64,000 nt of DNA from Paenibacillus sp. FSL M7-0420 (GTDB lineage Bacteria > Bacillota > Bacilli > Paenibacillales > Paenibacillaceae): positions 2,666,001-2,730,000 of the forward strand of contig NZ_JBBOCJ010000001.1 of NCBI RefSeq assembly GCF_038002345.1, in the 5' to 3' direction. Below, piece by piece: positions 8,536-17,117 of the stretch; the stretch's first letter is position 1; every line of letters begins with the position of its first letter. The translations under genes were made by a program, and so were the position numbers. A model generated the notes under the pieces. That model did no database searches, was not told where the DNA came from, and saw only the letters and a list, made by a program, of their open reading frames with translations.

Positions 8536-9576
8536 ATGAGCTCAATAATGAAGCATCATTTATTCTGGCCGCTGTGCGTTCTGGCTGCACTGCTGCTGTT
8601 CAATCTGTGTTATTCGCCGGATTTCTTCTCGATCACCGTCCATGACGGGCATTTATACGGCAGCTTGATCGATATTCTGAACTTCGGTGCCCCGCTGATT
8701 CTGGTAGCTATCGGGATGACGCTGGTAGTGGCTACCAAGGGGATCGACCTGTCGGTCGGTTCCATAGTAGCCATCTCAGGCGCCATCGCCTGTCTGAGCA
8801 TCAGCAGAGCAGCGGATCAGAACAGTCTGGGGCTGATCCTGACCTCGGTGCTGCTCGCCGCAGGCTTGTCCCTGATGCTGGGGGCCTGGAACGGACTGCT
8901 GGTCTCAGGGGCCGGGATTCAGCCGATTATTGCCACACTGATTCTGATGGTTGCGGGAAGAGGCATCGCCCAGCTCATTACCGGCGGACAGATTATTACG
9001 GTAACCAGCACCAAGTATGCGTTCATCGGGTCCGGTTCACTGGCGGCGCTGCCTTTCTCCATTTTTGTCGTAGCGCTGGTTCTGGTGATCGCTCTGCTGC
9101 TTACCCGGCGGACGGCCCTCGGCCTGTTCATCGAATCGGTGGGCTGTAATCCGGCCGCCAGCAGGATGTCCGGCATCCGTGCCCACTTAGTCATCTTATC
9201 TGTCTATGTGTTCTGCGGCTTATGCGCCGGCATCGCCGGCCTGCTGCTCAGCTCGAATGTCTCCAGCGCTGACGGCAATAATGCCGGTCTCTGGTATGAG
9301 CTGGACGCTATTCTCGCCGTGGTCATCGGCGGGACGTCGCTGAACGGCGGCCGCTTCTATCTTACCGGCACCGTGATCGGAGCGCTGATCATCCAGACGC
9401 TGACCACCACCATTTACATGATCGGCGTGCCGCCGGAGATTACGCTGGTTGTTAAGGCCTGTGTCGTCCTGGCCGTCTGCCTGATCCAGTCGGACACTTT
9501 CCGCGCTGCGGTTGCCGCCCGCTGGAAGTCGCGGCATTACCCCGCTGAGAAGGAGATGAGCCGCCATGCCTCTTAA
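8536..9576 (+). CDS. ytfT: YtfT-like sugar ABC importer permease
   Basis: About 346 residues, strongly hydrophobic, of the BPD_transp_2 (AraH/RbsC) permease family. Visible family features are VAIGMTLVVATKGIDLSVGS near the start and AVVIGGTSLNGGRF near residue 270. It has 8-10 predicted membrane helices and a charged C-terminus. The ATG at 8536 follows GGGAGG at 8519-8524, which lies within the end of the ATPase gene, so translation is probably coupled. Its end overlaps the next permease gene by 11 nt. It forms half of a heterodimeric channel, as YtfT does with YjfF. Confidence 0.88.
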   Translation: MSSIMKHHLFWPLCVLAALLLFNLCYSPDFFSITVHDGHLYGSLIDILNFGAPLILVAIGMTLVVATKGIDLSVGSIVAISGAIACLSISRAADQNSLGLILTSVLLAAGLSLMLGAWNGLLVSGAGIQPIIATLILMVAGRGIAQLITGGQIITVTSTKYAFIGSGSLAALPFSIFVVALVLVIALLLTRRTALGLFIESVGCNPAASRMSGIRAHLVILSVYVFCGLCAGIAGLLLSSNVSSADGNNAGLWYELDAILAVVIGGTSLNGGRFYLTGTVIGALIIQTLTTTIYMIGVPPEITLVVKACVVLAVCLIQSDTFRAAVAARWKSRHYPAEKEMSRHAS

Positions 9577-10534
9577 CCGCAAGTATATTCCGATCGTTGT
9601 CACCATTCTGCTGTTCATCGTCATGTTCACCGCCGGTTCCTTCCGGTACACAGGCTTCTTCTCTCTCCAGGTGCTGATGAATCTGCTGGTGGACAATGCT
9701 TTTCTGCTAATAACGGCTGTGGGCATGTCCTTCGTCATCCTGTCCGGCGGCATCGATCTGTCGGTCGGCTCGGTGATTGCGTTATCCACAATGGTCTCGG
9801 CGAGCCTTGTGCAGCAGCAGGGCTGGCCGCCCGCCGTGGTGATCCCGATTGTGCTCCTGATGGGTGCCGTATTCGGCACGGCTATGGGAGCGATTATCCA
9901 TTATTTCTCCATCCAGCCGTTCATCGTCACACTGGCCGGAATGTTCCTGGCCCGGGGCTTATGCTATGTCATCAGCATCGATACCATCACCATCGATAAC
10001 ACCTTCTACACCGCCATGGCCCAGACGCGAATTCCGCTGCCGGGAGGCAGCTTCCTCTCCATCAGCGCGGTTATCGCCATACTTGTCGTTGCCGCCGCAA
10101 TCTTCACGGCCCACTATACCCGGTTCGGTCGCAATGTGTATGCCCTTGGAGGCAGTGAGCAATCGGCGCTGCTGATGGGGCTGCCTGTGGCGAGAACCAA
10201 GGTACTGGTCTATACGCTTAGCGGGCTATGCTCGGCGCTGGCAGGCGTGGTGTTCACCTTTTACATGCTGTCGGGGTATGGGCTGCATGCCGTCGGCTTC
10301 GAGCTGGACACGATCGCGGCGGTCGTCATTGGCGGCACACTGCTGACCGGAGGGGTCGGATATGTGCTGGGCACCTTCTTCGGTGTACTGATTCAAGGCG
10401 TCATTCAGACGATTATCAGCTTCGAGGGCACACTCAGCTCCTGGTGGACGAAGATCGTCATCGGCCTGCTGCTGTTCATCTTCATCCTGCTGCAGCGGGT
10501 GCTAAGCTCCAGGCGGCTGACTTTAAAAGAATAA
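9566..10534 (+). CDS. yjfF: YjfF-like sugar ABC importer permease
   Basis: 322 residues, the second permease of the same BPD_transp_2 family. It has the matching conserved segments AVGMSFVILSGGIDLSVGSV and AVVIGGTLLTGGVG and about nine hydrophobic segments. The start lies inside the end of the upstream permease gene behind AAGGAGATG, and a clear terminator follows the stop, so it closes the four-gene importer operon. Two distinct permeases with one double ATPase is the YtfT/YjfF pattern rather than the homodimeric RbsC or AraH pattern. Confidence 0.88.
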   Translation: MPLNRKYIPIVVTILLFIVMFTAGSFRYTGFFSLQVLMNLLVDNAFLLITAVGMSFVILSGGIDLSVGSVIALSTMVSASLVQQQGWPPAVVIPIVLLMGAVFGTAMGAIIHYFSIQPFIVTLAGMFLARGLCYVISIDTITIDNTFYTAMAQTRIPLPGGSFLSISAVIAILVVAAAIFTAHYTRFGRNVYALGGSEQSALLMGLPVARTKVLVYTLSGLCSALAGVVFTFYMLSGYGLHAVGFELDTIAAVVIGGTLLTGGVGYVLGTFFGVLIQGVIQTIISFEGTLSSWWTKIVIGLLLFIFILLQRVLSSRRLTLKE

Positions 10535-10545
10535 GTACGGAGATC

Positions 10546-10580
10546 GGGGAGACAAATCATACTTGTCTCTCCATTTTTTT
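10546..10580 (+). terminator. rho-independent terminator of the importer operon
   Basis: GGGGAGACAA at 10546-10555 pairs with TTGTCTCTCC ending at 10572, followed by A and seven T. It lies 12 nt after the second permease stop. Confidence 0.85.
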
Positions 10581-10588
10581 GAAATATA

Positions 10589-10618
10589 ATAATGTATAGG
10601 TTTCACGCTATACATTAT
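10589..10618. promoter_or_regulatory. 11-bp perfect inverted repeat upstream of the second YtfQ-like gene
   Basis: ATAATGTATAG at 10589-10599 is exactly repeated in inverse orientation at 10608-10618 with an 8-nt spacer. It may be a regulator-binding site or the first hairpin of the leader. It follows the terminator directly. Confidence 0.5.
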
Positions 10619-10635
10619 CCTTCTATTTCTCGCCG

Positions 10636-10673
10636 AAACGGTACCATCCTTTAAAAGGATGGCAATGCCGTTT
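10636..10673 (+). promoter_or_regulatory. nested hairpin in the leader of the second YtfQ-like gene
   Basis: AAACGG (10636-10641) pairs with CCGTTT (10668-10673). Inside it, CCATCCTTT (10644-10652) pairs with the following AAAGGATGG. No T run follows directly, so it is not a classical terminator. An RNA leader structure or an operator is possible. Confidence 0.5.
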
Positions 10674-10722
10674 CCACTTGCTATATTATTGTAATCGCTA
10701 TCATACGGAAGGGGGGATCTGC

Positions 10723-11784
10723 TTGCAAACGGTAAAAGAGTGCCTGCTGCTGCTGTTGTTCATCCTAACACTGATGCTGACGGGCGGCTGCACGGGTGGC
10801 GGGAATAACGGCGGGCAACAGGCACTGCCAATGCAGGAGCCTTCTCCTGCGGCCCTTACAGGCCTGCTGCCATCGGCAGCGGAGATCGCCGCTGACAACA
10901 AGCCTATCGTGCTGGGCTTCTCCCAGCTAGGGTCGGAGAGTACCTGGAGGGAAGCGAACACCGCCTCGATCCGCGAAGCCGCCGGGGAGGCGGGAATTAC
11001 GCTGCTGCTGAAGAACGCCGAGCAGGATCAGGAGCAGCAGTTCGAGGCCATCCGCTCTTTTATCCGCAGCGGGGCCGATGTGATCGCCATTGCGCCTGTG
11101 GTGCAGACCGGCTGGGAGCCGATTCTGCTGGAGATTAAGCAGGCCGGAATTCCGGTGATTATCCTGGACCGTTCAGTGAATGTACCGGACAGCTCGCTCT
11201 ATGTCACATTCATCGGCTCTGACTTCTACGAAGAAGGGGTGAAGGCGGCCAAGTATGTGAGGGACAAGATGCGCCATCATAGCGAAGAGATCCGCATTGC
11301 CGAATTGCAGGGAACCGTAGGCTCAACGCCGTCCATCGACCGCGGGCGCGGGTTCCGCAAGCTGATCGCGGATCAGCCGAACCTGCGGATTACCCTGAGC
11401 GCCCCGGCGGATTTTACACGCAGCGGCGGTCATGAGGTGATGAAGACCTTCCTGCAGCAGCCTAAGGAGCAGTGGCCCCAGGTGCTCTATTCCCACAATG
11501 ACGATATGGCAATCGGTGCAGTGGAGGCTATTAAGGAGGCCGGACTTGTGCCGGGAGAGGATATTATTATTGTGTCGGTGGACGGAACGCGGCGGGCATT
11601 CGAGCAGATGGTGGCGGGCAGCATCAACGCGGTGGTCGAATGTAATCCGCTGCTCGGGCCGCTGCTGATGCAGGCCGTGAAGGAGATTATCGCCGGCCGG
11701 ACTCTGCCGAAGCGGATGGTGACCCCGGAGGATATATACACTCAGGAGCTGGCTGCAATAGAGATTAACAACCGCAAATATTAA
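10723..11784 (+). CDS. second YtfQ-like sugar-binding lipoprotein
   Basis: About 353 residues with a lipobox LTGGC (Cys 23) and the same fold as the protein at 5742. Shared stretches include LGFSQLGSES, APVVQTGWEPILLEIK, YVTFIGSDFYEEG and YSHNDDMAIGAVEAIKEAG. The TTG at 10723 is well placed after GGAAGGGGGG; a frame extension upstream lacks a site. A terminator separates it from the importer operon, so it is expressed on its own, and two inverted repeats lie in its leader. It probably supplies an alternative ligand to the same YtfRT-YjfF channel or acts as a sensor. It could have come from duplication of the first gene. Confidence 0.85.
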   Translation: MQTVKECLLLLLFILTLMLTGGCTGGGNNGGQQALPMQEPSPAALTGLLPSAAEIAADNKPIVLGFSQLGSESTWREANTASIREAAGEAGITLLLKNAEQDQEQQFEAIRSFIRSGADVIAIAPVVQTGWEPILLEIKQAGIPVIILDRSVNVPDSSLYVTFIGSDFYEEGVKAAKYVRDKMRHHSEEIRIAELQGTVGSTPSIDRGRGFRKLIADQPNLRITLSAPADFTRSGGHEVMKTFLQQPKEQWPQVLYSHNDDMAIGAVEAIKEAGLVPGEDIIIVSVDGTRRAFEQMVAGSINAVVECNPLLGPLLMQAVKEIIAGRTLPKRMVTPEDIYTQELAAIEINNRKY

Positions 11785-11946
11785 GACAAAAAACCAAAAA
11801 ATTTCAACTTTTCAAACAAAAATCTACATTGTTCATTGGGCAGAAGTATATTAAGATGATCTCGAATAACAAATATTAGTAGATTCATTCAAGTAATTCT
11901 ATAGGAGGGGAGGATTGTGAGCTTCCGGCATAAGTAGCGCATCCGA

Positions 11947-11962
11947 TTGAAAGGGTTTACAC
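11947..11962 (+). promoter_or_regulatory. candidate catabolite-responsive element (cre)
   Basis: TTGAAAGGGTTTACAC differs from the Bacillus cre consensus (WTGNAARCGNWWWCAW) at the central C and at the last position. It lies 25 nt before the start of the XynD-like gene, a common place for CcpA repression of hemicellulase genes. The match is imperfect. Confidence 0.35.
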
Positions 11963-11987
11963 AAATTCGAAATGGAGGAGAATGCCG

Positions 11988-13907
11988 ATGTTCAAAAAGC
12001 TCTCGGTGCTTGTGATGACCTTTGTTCTGCTGCTGGGCTGTATGCCTATGCTGTCTGCTCAAGCGGCAGGGAACGCCACAGCCAAACAGCCGGGAAATTC
12101 CAATCCGCTGATGGACCACAAGCTGGGTGCCGATCCCTTCGCATTGACGTATAACGGAAGAGTCTATATCTATATGTCGAGTGATGCCTATGTCTATAAC
12201 AGCAACGGAACCGTGAAGGACAACGATTTCAGCGCACTGAACAAAATTAATGTCATCTCTTCGGCAGATATGGTGAACTGGACAGACCATGGTGCCATCC
12301 CGGTTGCCGGAGCCAATAATGTTAACGGTTCTGCGGGCATTGCCAAATGGGCCTCGCTCTCCTGGGCACCTTCAGCAGCCGTCAAAAAAATCAACGGCCA
12401 GGATAAATTCTTCCTGTACTTCGCCAACGGGGCGTCAGGCATCGGGGTACTGACAGCCAACTCTCCGATTGGCCCATGGTCCGATCCGCTCGGTAAAGCG
12501 CTGGTGACAGGCAGTACACCGGGAATGTCCGGGGTGACCTGGCTGTTTGACCCGGCGGTACTGGTCGATGACGACGGCAGCGGCTATCTGTATGCAGGCG
12601 GGGGCATCCCCAACAATTCGGACCCGGCATCTATTGCGAGTCCCAAGACAGCCCGCGTGCTGAGACTTGGTGCGGATATGACCAGCATTATTGGAAGCGC
12701 CTCCACGATTGATGCTCCCTATATGTTTGAGGATTCGGGCATCCACAAGTATGGCGGCAAATATTATTACTCGTATTGCTTCAACTTCTCCGGCACGCAT
12801 CCGGCTGCCTATCCGGCAGGTGAAATCGGGTACATGGTCAGCAACAGTCCGATGGGACCCTTCACCTATACCGGGCATTTCCTGAAGAATCCGTATACGT
12901 TCTTCGGAGTGGGCGGCAATAACCATCATGCCGTGTTCAACTTCAATAACGAGTGGTATGTGGTGTACCATGCCCAGACTGTAGCGAAGGCAGTACTTGG
13001 CGACGGCAAGGGCTACCGCTCACCGCATATCAACAAGCTGTTCCATAATTCCAATGGGACCATTCAGGAGGTTCAAGGCAATATGGCGGGCATCGCCCAG
13101 ATTGCCAATCTGAATCCGTATAACAGAGTCGAAGCCGAGACGATTGGCTGGAACGCTGGCATTACAACGGAACGTACGCAGGCTGCGGGCGGTCCTGTCA
13201 GCAATATGAATGTGACCAATATTAACAATGGAGACTGGGTTGCCGTGGGCAATGCCGATTTCGGCTCCGGCGCTTCCAGCTTCAAGGCGAATGTGGCATC
13301 GGCTACAGGCGGCGGTAAAATCGAAATCCGGCTCGACAGCGCAACCGGCCCGCTGGTCGGCACACTGAATGTTCCTAATACAGGAGGAGCGCAGTCCTGG
13401 CAGGAGGTACAGACTACGGTCAGTAATGCGGCAGGGGTGCACAGACTCTATCTGGTCTTCACCGGATCAGGCTCCGGCAATCTGTTCAACTTCGATTACT
13501 GGCAGTTCTCTACGGGCGGTGATGGCGGCACGACACCTCCTCCGGTAAGCAAGGTGGAAGCGGAGGACATGACGCTCAGCGGGACCTATGCCGGCAAGAT
13601 CACTTCCCCTTTCAGCGGAGTGGCGCTGTACGGGAATGATGACGCTGCTGCATTCAATCAATATTATGCCTACGGTACGCATAACTTCTCGGTCCGGGGG
13701 GCTTCTAACAATTCCTCTACGGCGCGGGTGGATCTGCTGATCGGCGGTGTGAACGTTGGCTCCTTCAATTTCAGCGGCACAACGCCCTCGGTACAGACAT
13801 TGACCAACGTGGCCCACGCCACCGGCAATCAGGAGGTCAAGCTGGTGGTTACCACAGATAATGGAAGCTGGGATGCCTATGTGGATTATATTGAATGGAG
13901 CCAGTGA
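11988..13907 (+). CDS. xynD: secreted XynD-like GH43 arabinoxylan arabinofuranohydrolase with CBM6 modules
   Basis: About 639 residues. A signal peptide (to about residue 27, SAQAA) precedes a five-bladed GH43 domain (~38-360). The catalytic triad is visible: base Asp 49 (GADPF), pKa-tuning Asp 188 (TWLFDPAV) and acid Glu 248 (PYMFEDSGIHKYGG). Two CBM6-type carbohydrate-binding modules follow, about 370-510 (ending FNFDYWQF) and 525-639 (KVEAEDM to VDYIEW), joined by a short Gly/Pro linker. The core resembles Bacillus subtilis XynD, which removes arabinofuranose side chains from arabinoxylan. I use the ATG at 11988 because GGAGGAG at 11974-11980 is too close to the ATG at 11982. Confidence 0.88.
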   Translation: MFKKLSVLVMTFVLLLGCMPMLSAQAAGNATAKQPGNSNPLMDHKLGADPFALTYNGRVYIYMSSDAYVYNSNGTVKDNDFSALNKINVISSADMVNWTDHGAIPVAGANNVNGSAGIAKWASLSWAPSAAVKKINGQDKFFLYFANGASGIGVLTANSPIGPWSDPLGKALVTGSTPGMSGVTWLFDPAVLVDDDGSGYLYAGGGIPNNSDPASIASPKTARVLRLGADMTSIIGSASTIDAPYMFEDSGIHKYGGKYYYSYCFNFSGTHPAAYPAGEIGYMVSNSPMGPFTYTGHFLKNPYTFFGVGGNNHHAVFNFNNEWYVVYHAQTVAKAVLGDGKGYRSPHINKLFHNSNGTIQEVQGNMAGIAQIANLNPYNRVEAETIGWNAGITTERTQAAGGPVSNMNVTNINNGDWVAVGNADFGSGASSFKANVASATGGGKIEIRLDSATGPLVGTLNVPNTGGAQSWQEVQTTVSNAAGVHRLYLVFTGSGSGNLFNFDYWQFSTGGDGGTTPPPVSKVEAEDMTLSGTYAGKITSPFSGVALYGNDDAAAFNQYYAYGTHNFSVRGASNNSSTARVDLLIGGVNVGSFNFSGTTPSVQTLTNVAHATGNQEVKLVVTTDNGSWDAYVDYIEWSQ

Positions 13908-13936
13908 TGAGGCAATCAGATGGGAGGAGGGGCGCT

Positions 13937-15538
13937 ATGGCAAGTGGAAACGGCCGTGTGCAACATATAAATTCTATTTTTAAAAAAACAGGGCTGTACC
14001 TGCTGGCAATTTCGCTCATGCTCGGCATCCTGTTCAATCCTTCTACGGCTGCGGCCGCGACCTTCACGAACCCGTTTATCTATGCCGATGCCCCGGACAA
14101 TGATGTCATCAGGGTAGGCAATGTGTATTACATGACCAGCACCACCATGCATATGACCCCCGGAGTCCCTATCATGAAGTCCTATGATCTGGTGAACTGG
14201 GAAATCGTGAACTATGTCTACGATACGTATGCGAACGGGGATGCCCAGAACCTGAACAACGGACAGAATGAGTATGGCAAGGGTTCCTGGGCAAGCAGCA
14301 TCCGGTACAATAACGGGATCTACTATGTGTCCTTCGGGTCCAACTCTATCGGCCGGACTTATATCTATCAGACCTCGAATATAGAAAATGGCCCCTGGAC
14401 CTCATCGGTCCTGAACAGCTATTATCACGATGCGTCGCTGCTGTTCGACAATGGCCGGGTCTTCCTGGTGTACGGAGTTGATAATATCAGCCTGATTGAG
14501 CTGACGGCAGATGCCAAGGCGATTAAGTCTGGCGGAATCAGTCAGGTCATCATCCCGAATTCCAGCAATATTGCCGGTTCGAGCTTCGTCGTGAAGGCCG
14601 AAGGCGCGCATATCCAGAAGATTAACGGCTATTATTATGTGTTCCTGATCTGCTGGCCTTCGGGAAGCGGACGCACCCAATTGACCTACCGCTCCACCAG
14701 CTTAACCGGAGGCTATACGGGGCAGGTGTCACTTAACGACTCGGGCATTGCCCAGGGAGGAATCGTGGACACGCCATCCGGCTCTTGGTACGCGATGCTC
14801 TTCAGAGACAGCGGGGCGGTCGGGCGGATGCCGTATCTGGTGCCGGTAACCTGGTCAGGGAACTGGCCGGTCTTCGGAAGCGGGGGTAAGGCGCCGCGGA
14901 CCCTGAACCTGCCTGCCGAAGGGTATCCGGTGAAGAAGGTGTACGCGTCAGACGAGTTCACAGCACCATCTTCAGGCTCAGGGCTGGCTAAGGTCTGGCA
15001 GTGGAACCACAATCCTGATAACTCGAAGTGGTCGCTGACTCAGCGCCAAGGCTTCATGCGGCTGACGACCGGCAAGGTAAGCACAAGTCTGCTGGATGCC
15101 CGGAACACGCTGACCCAGCGGACGTTCGGACCGAAGAGCACAGGCGTCACGGCTCTGGAGACGGGCGGAATGAAGGACGGGGACGTTGCCGGACTGGCTG
15201 CTTTTCAGGCGAAATACGGGTTCGTCGGCGTGAAAATGTCCGGCAATTCCAAATCCATTGTGATGGTCAATGCCAGCTCCGGGTCTATGACTCAAGTGGC
15301 GGGTGTGCCGCTCAGCCAGAACAGAGTCTATCTGAAGGTGCTCTGCGATTTCACTAATCAGACGGATAAGGCGTACTTCTCCTATAGTCTGGACGGCAAC
15401 AACTGGACATCCATAGGGAATACGCTGCAGATGTCTTATACGCTGCCTCACTTTATGGGCTACCGGTTTGCACTGTTTAATTATGCGACGAAGTCAGCGG
15501 GCGGCTATGCGGATTTTGATTATCTGCGTCTGGAATAG
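13937..15538 (+). CDS. secreted GH43 beta-xylosidase/arabinofuranosidase with C-terminal beta-sandwich domain
   Basis: About 533 residues. A signal peptide ends near residue 41 (STAAAA). The GH43 domain carries base Asp 54 (APDNDVIRVG), pKa-tuning Asp 165 (SYYHDASLLF) and acid Glu 222 (VVKAEGAHIQ). The C-terminal ~200 residues (from VYASDEF) match the concanavalin-like domain found at the end of many GH43 beta-xylosidases. The layout is that of subfamily 12-type enzymes acting on xylo- or arabinoxylo-oligosaccharides. The ATG at 13937 follows GGGAGGAGG at 13922-13930. It lies 29 nt after the previous gene, so the two are probably co-transcribed. Confidence 0.87.
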   Translation: MASGNGRVQHINSIFKKTGLYLLAISLMLGILFNPSTAAAATFTNPFIYADAPDNDVIRVGNVYYMTSTTMHMTPGVPIMKSYDLVNWEIVNYVYDTYANGDAQNLNNGQNEYGKGSWASSIRYNNGIYYVSFGSNSIGRTYIYQTSNIENGPWTSSVLNSYYHDASLLFDNGRVFLVYGVDNISLIELTADAKAIKSGGISQVIIPNSSNIAGSSFVVKAEGAHIQKINGYYYVFLICWPSGSGRTQLTYRSTSLTGGYTGQVSLNDSGIAQGGIVDTPSGSWYAMLFRDSGAVGRMPYLVPVTWSGNWPVFGSGGKAPRTLNLPAEGYPVKKVYASDEFTAPSSGSGLAKVWQWNHNPDNSKWSLTQRQGFMRLTTGKVSTSLLDARNTLTQRTFGPKSTGVTALETGGMKDGDVAGLAAFQAKYGFVGVKMSGNSKSIVMVNASSGSMTQVAGVPLSQNRVYLKVLCDFTNQTDKAYFSYSLDGNNWTSIGNTLQMSYTLPHFMGYRFALFNYATKSAGGYADFDYLRLE

Positions 15539-15582
15539 CTTGTTTGAATTTGAACCCAATTAGAAAAAGGAGATGTATTCAA

Positions 15583-16665
15583 TTGAAGAATAGAATCAAG
15601 AAGGTTGTGGGCGGGCTCGCCTTAGCGAGTGTCCTGCTCACCTCTGTGATGGCAGGCAATGCCAGCGCAGCAATTACCAACGGATCGAAGTTCCTGGGGA
15701 ATATTATTGCAGGCAGTGCTCCCAGCAACTTCACCACCTATTGGAATCAGGTCACCCCTGAGAACGGCACCAAATGGGGAGCGATTGAAGGCAACCGCAA
15801 CCAGATGAACTGGGGCAATGCGGACATGATCTATAATTATGCGATTAGCAAAAACATCCCGTTCAAGTTCCATACCCTGGTCTGGGGAAGCCAGGAGCCT
15901 AACTGGGTTGCCGGCTTATCGGCAGCGGAGCAGAAAGCGGAGATCAGCTCGTTCATTACTCAGGCAGGGCAGCGTTATTCGGCCAAGTCAGCCTTCGTGG
16001 ATGTTGTCAATGAACCGCTTCATGCCAAGCCTTCGTACCGTAATGCCATCGGCGGTGAGGGAAGCACCGGCTGGGATTGGGTCATCTGGTCCTTCCAGCA
16101 AGCCCGGGCGGCGTTCCCGAATTCCAAGCTGCTCATCAATGAATATGGCATTATCGGTGACCCCAGCGCGGCCGATAAGTATGTGACCATTATCAATCAC
16201 CTGAAGTCCAGAGGACTGATCGATGGTATTGGTATTCAGTGTCACTACTTCAATATGGATAACGTTAGTGTGAGCACCATGAATACTGTACTGAATAAGC
16301 TTGCTGCAACAGGCCTGCCAATCTATGTCTCCGAGCTGGATATTACCGGTGATGACAACACCCAGCTTGCCAGATACCAACAGAAATTCCCTGTGCTCTG
16401 GAACCATCCTTCCGTTAAGGGCGTAACCCTGTGGGGCTACATCCAGAATCAGACTTGGGCAGCGAATACCCATCTGGTGAATTCCAACGGTACAGAGCGC
16501 CCGGCGATGAAGTGGCTGAAGCAATACCTGGGCGGCTCCTCGGCCCTGATGGAAACCGCCGACACCCAGGACATCACCGACAGCGTAATCCAGCCGGACA
16601 GTGTGGTTGAGCCAGACCTGCAACTGGATCTCCAGCCGGTGCTGGAACCCGTTCCGGCCGAGTAA
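15583..16665 (+). CDS. xynA: secreted GH10 endo-1,4-beta-xylanase
   Basis: About 360 residues. A signal peptide (MKNRIKKVVGG start, cleavage near residue 29 after NASA) leads into a single GH10 barrel. The acid/base Glu 144 is in VDVVNEPLHAK and the nucleophile Glu 251 in IYVSELDITGDD. Substrate-cleft segments KFHTLVWGSQEPNW and TLWGY are conserved. No carbohydrate-binding module is present; the last ~35 residues are a low-complexity Asp/Pro/Leu-rich tail. The TTG at 15583 is preceded by AAAGGAGAT at 15567-15574. It is last in a three-gene hemicellulase run and followed by a terminator. It would cut the xylan backbone exposed by the GH43 enzymes. Confidence 0.93.
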   Translation: MKNRIKKVVGGLALASVLLTSVMAGNASAAITNGSKFLGNIIAGSAPSNFTTYWNQVTPENGTKWGAIEGNRNQMNWGNADMIYNYAISKNIPFKFHTLVWGSQEPNWVAGLSAAEQKAEISSFITQAGQRYSAKSAFVDVVNEPLHAKPSYRNAIGGEGSTGWDWVIWSFQQARAAFPNSKLLINEYGIIGDPSAADKYVTIINHLKSRGLIDGIGIQCHYFNMDNVSVSTMNTVLNKLAATGLPIYVSELDITGDDNTQLARYQQKFPVLWNHPSVKGVTLWGYIQNQTWAANTHLVNSNGTERPAMKWLKQYLGGSSALMETADTQDITDSVIQPDSVVEPDLQLDLQPVLEPVPAE

Positions 16666-16725
16666 GGTGACAGCATAAGGGCTGTTGCCAAAGTGTGAAC
16701 AAGGCTGTTACTGATGCATGAATAT

Positions 16726-16772
16726 GGCTGCTCCCCATGCGTGGTAAGACGCGCCGGGAGCAGCCTTTTTTT
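16726..16772 (+). terminator. rho-independent terminator after the xylanase gene
   Basis: GGCTGCTCCC at 16726-16735 pairs perfectly with GGGAGCAGCC at 16756-16765, followed by seven T. Confidence 0.88.
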
Positions 16773-16805
16773 GGTGGGATGCAGTGCGGAGGTGCATGGG
16801 CCAAA

Positions 16806-16931
16806 TGTAGTCGAAAAACCGAACACACATTGGTTAGTGCGGAGGCGCGTGGACCAAATGTAGTCGAAAAACCGAACACATTGGGCAGTGCGGAGGTGTG
16901 CGAGCCGAATGTAAGCGAAAAACCGCACACA
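16806..16931. repeat. array A: three palindromic repeat units upstream of the nuclease-fold gene
   Basis: Three units start at 16806, 16859 and 16910 (spacings 53 and 51 nt). Each has TGTA-(A/G)-(T/G)CG, an AAAAAC run, and CGxxCACA, that is, a decayed version of the palindrome in the array at 17816. Spacers share GTGCGGAGG. It lies between the xylanase terminator and a second terminator at 17038. Confidence 0.75.
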
Positions 16932-17037
16932 TTGGGCAGGCACAGGCGGACCGGAAGGCAGCTTGTGATTTTCATCTTGCGTTCGCTGACCAAAAGTGGC
17001 ACACTAGTAATAAATATATTGAACGTGGCAAAGTATG

Positions 17038-17074
17038 CCCCGCTCCCTTCTCTTGTAGAAGGAGGCGGGGTTTT
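17038..17074 (+). terminator. rho-independent terminator-like hairpin before the nuclease-fold gene
   Basis: CCCCGC (17038-17043) pairs with GCGGGG (17065-17070), extended inward by CCTTCT/AGAAGG with one mismatch, then four T. It ends any transcript running through array A, 44 nt before the next gene. Confidence 0.7.
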
Positions 17075-17117
17075 GTGCGTTTATAGATTAATCTCATTGC
17101 AGAGCGGGGGAATTAAA

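Noticed and set aside
16737..17117. N-terminal extension of the nuclease-fold gene to 16737
   Set aside because: The extension encodes array A and a terminator hairpin, and the GTG at 17118 has a good ribosome binding site.
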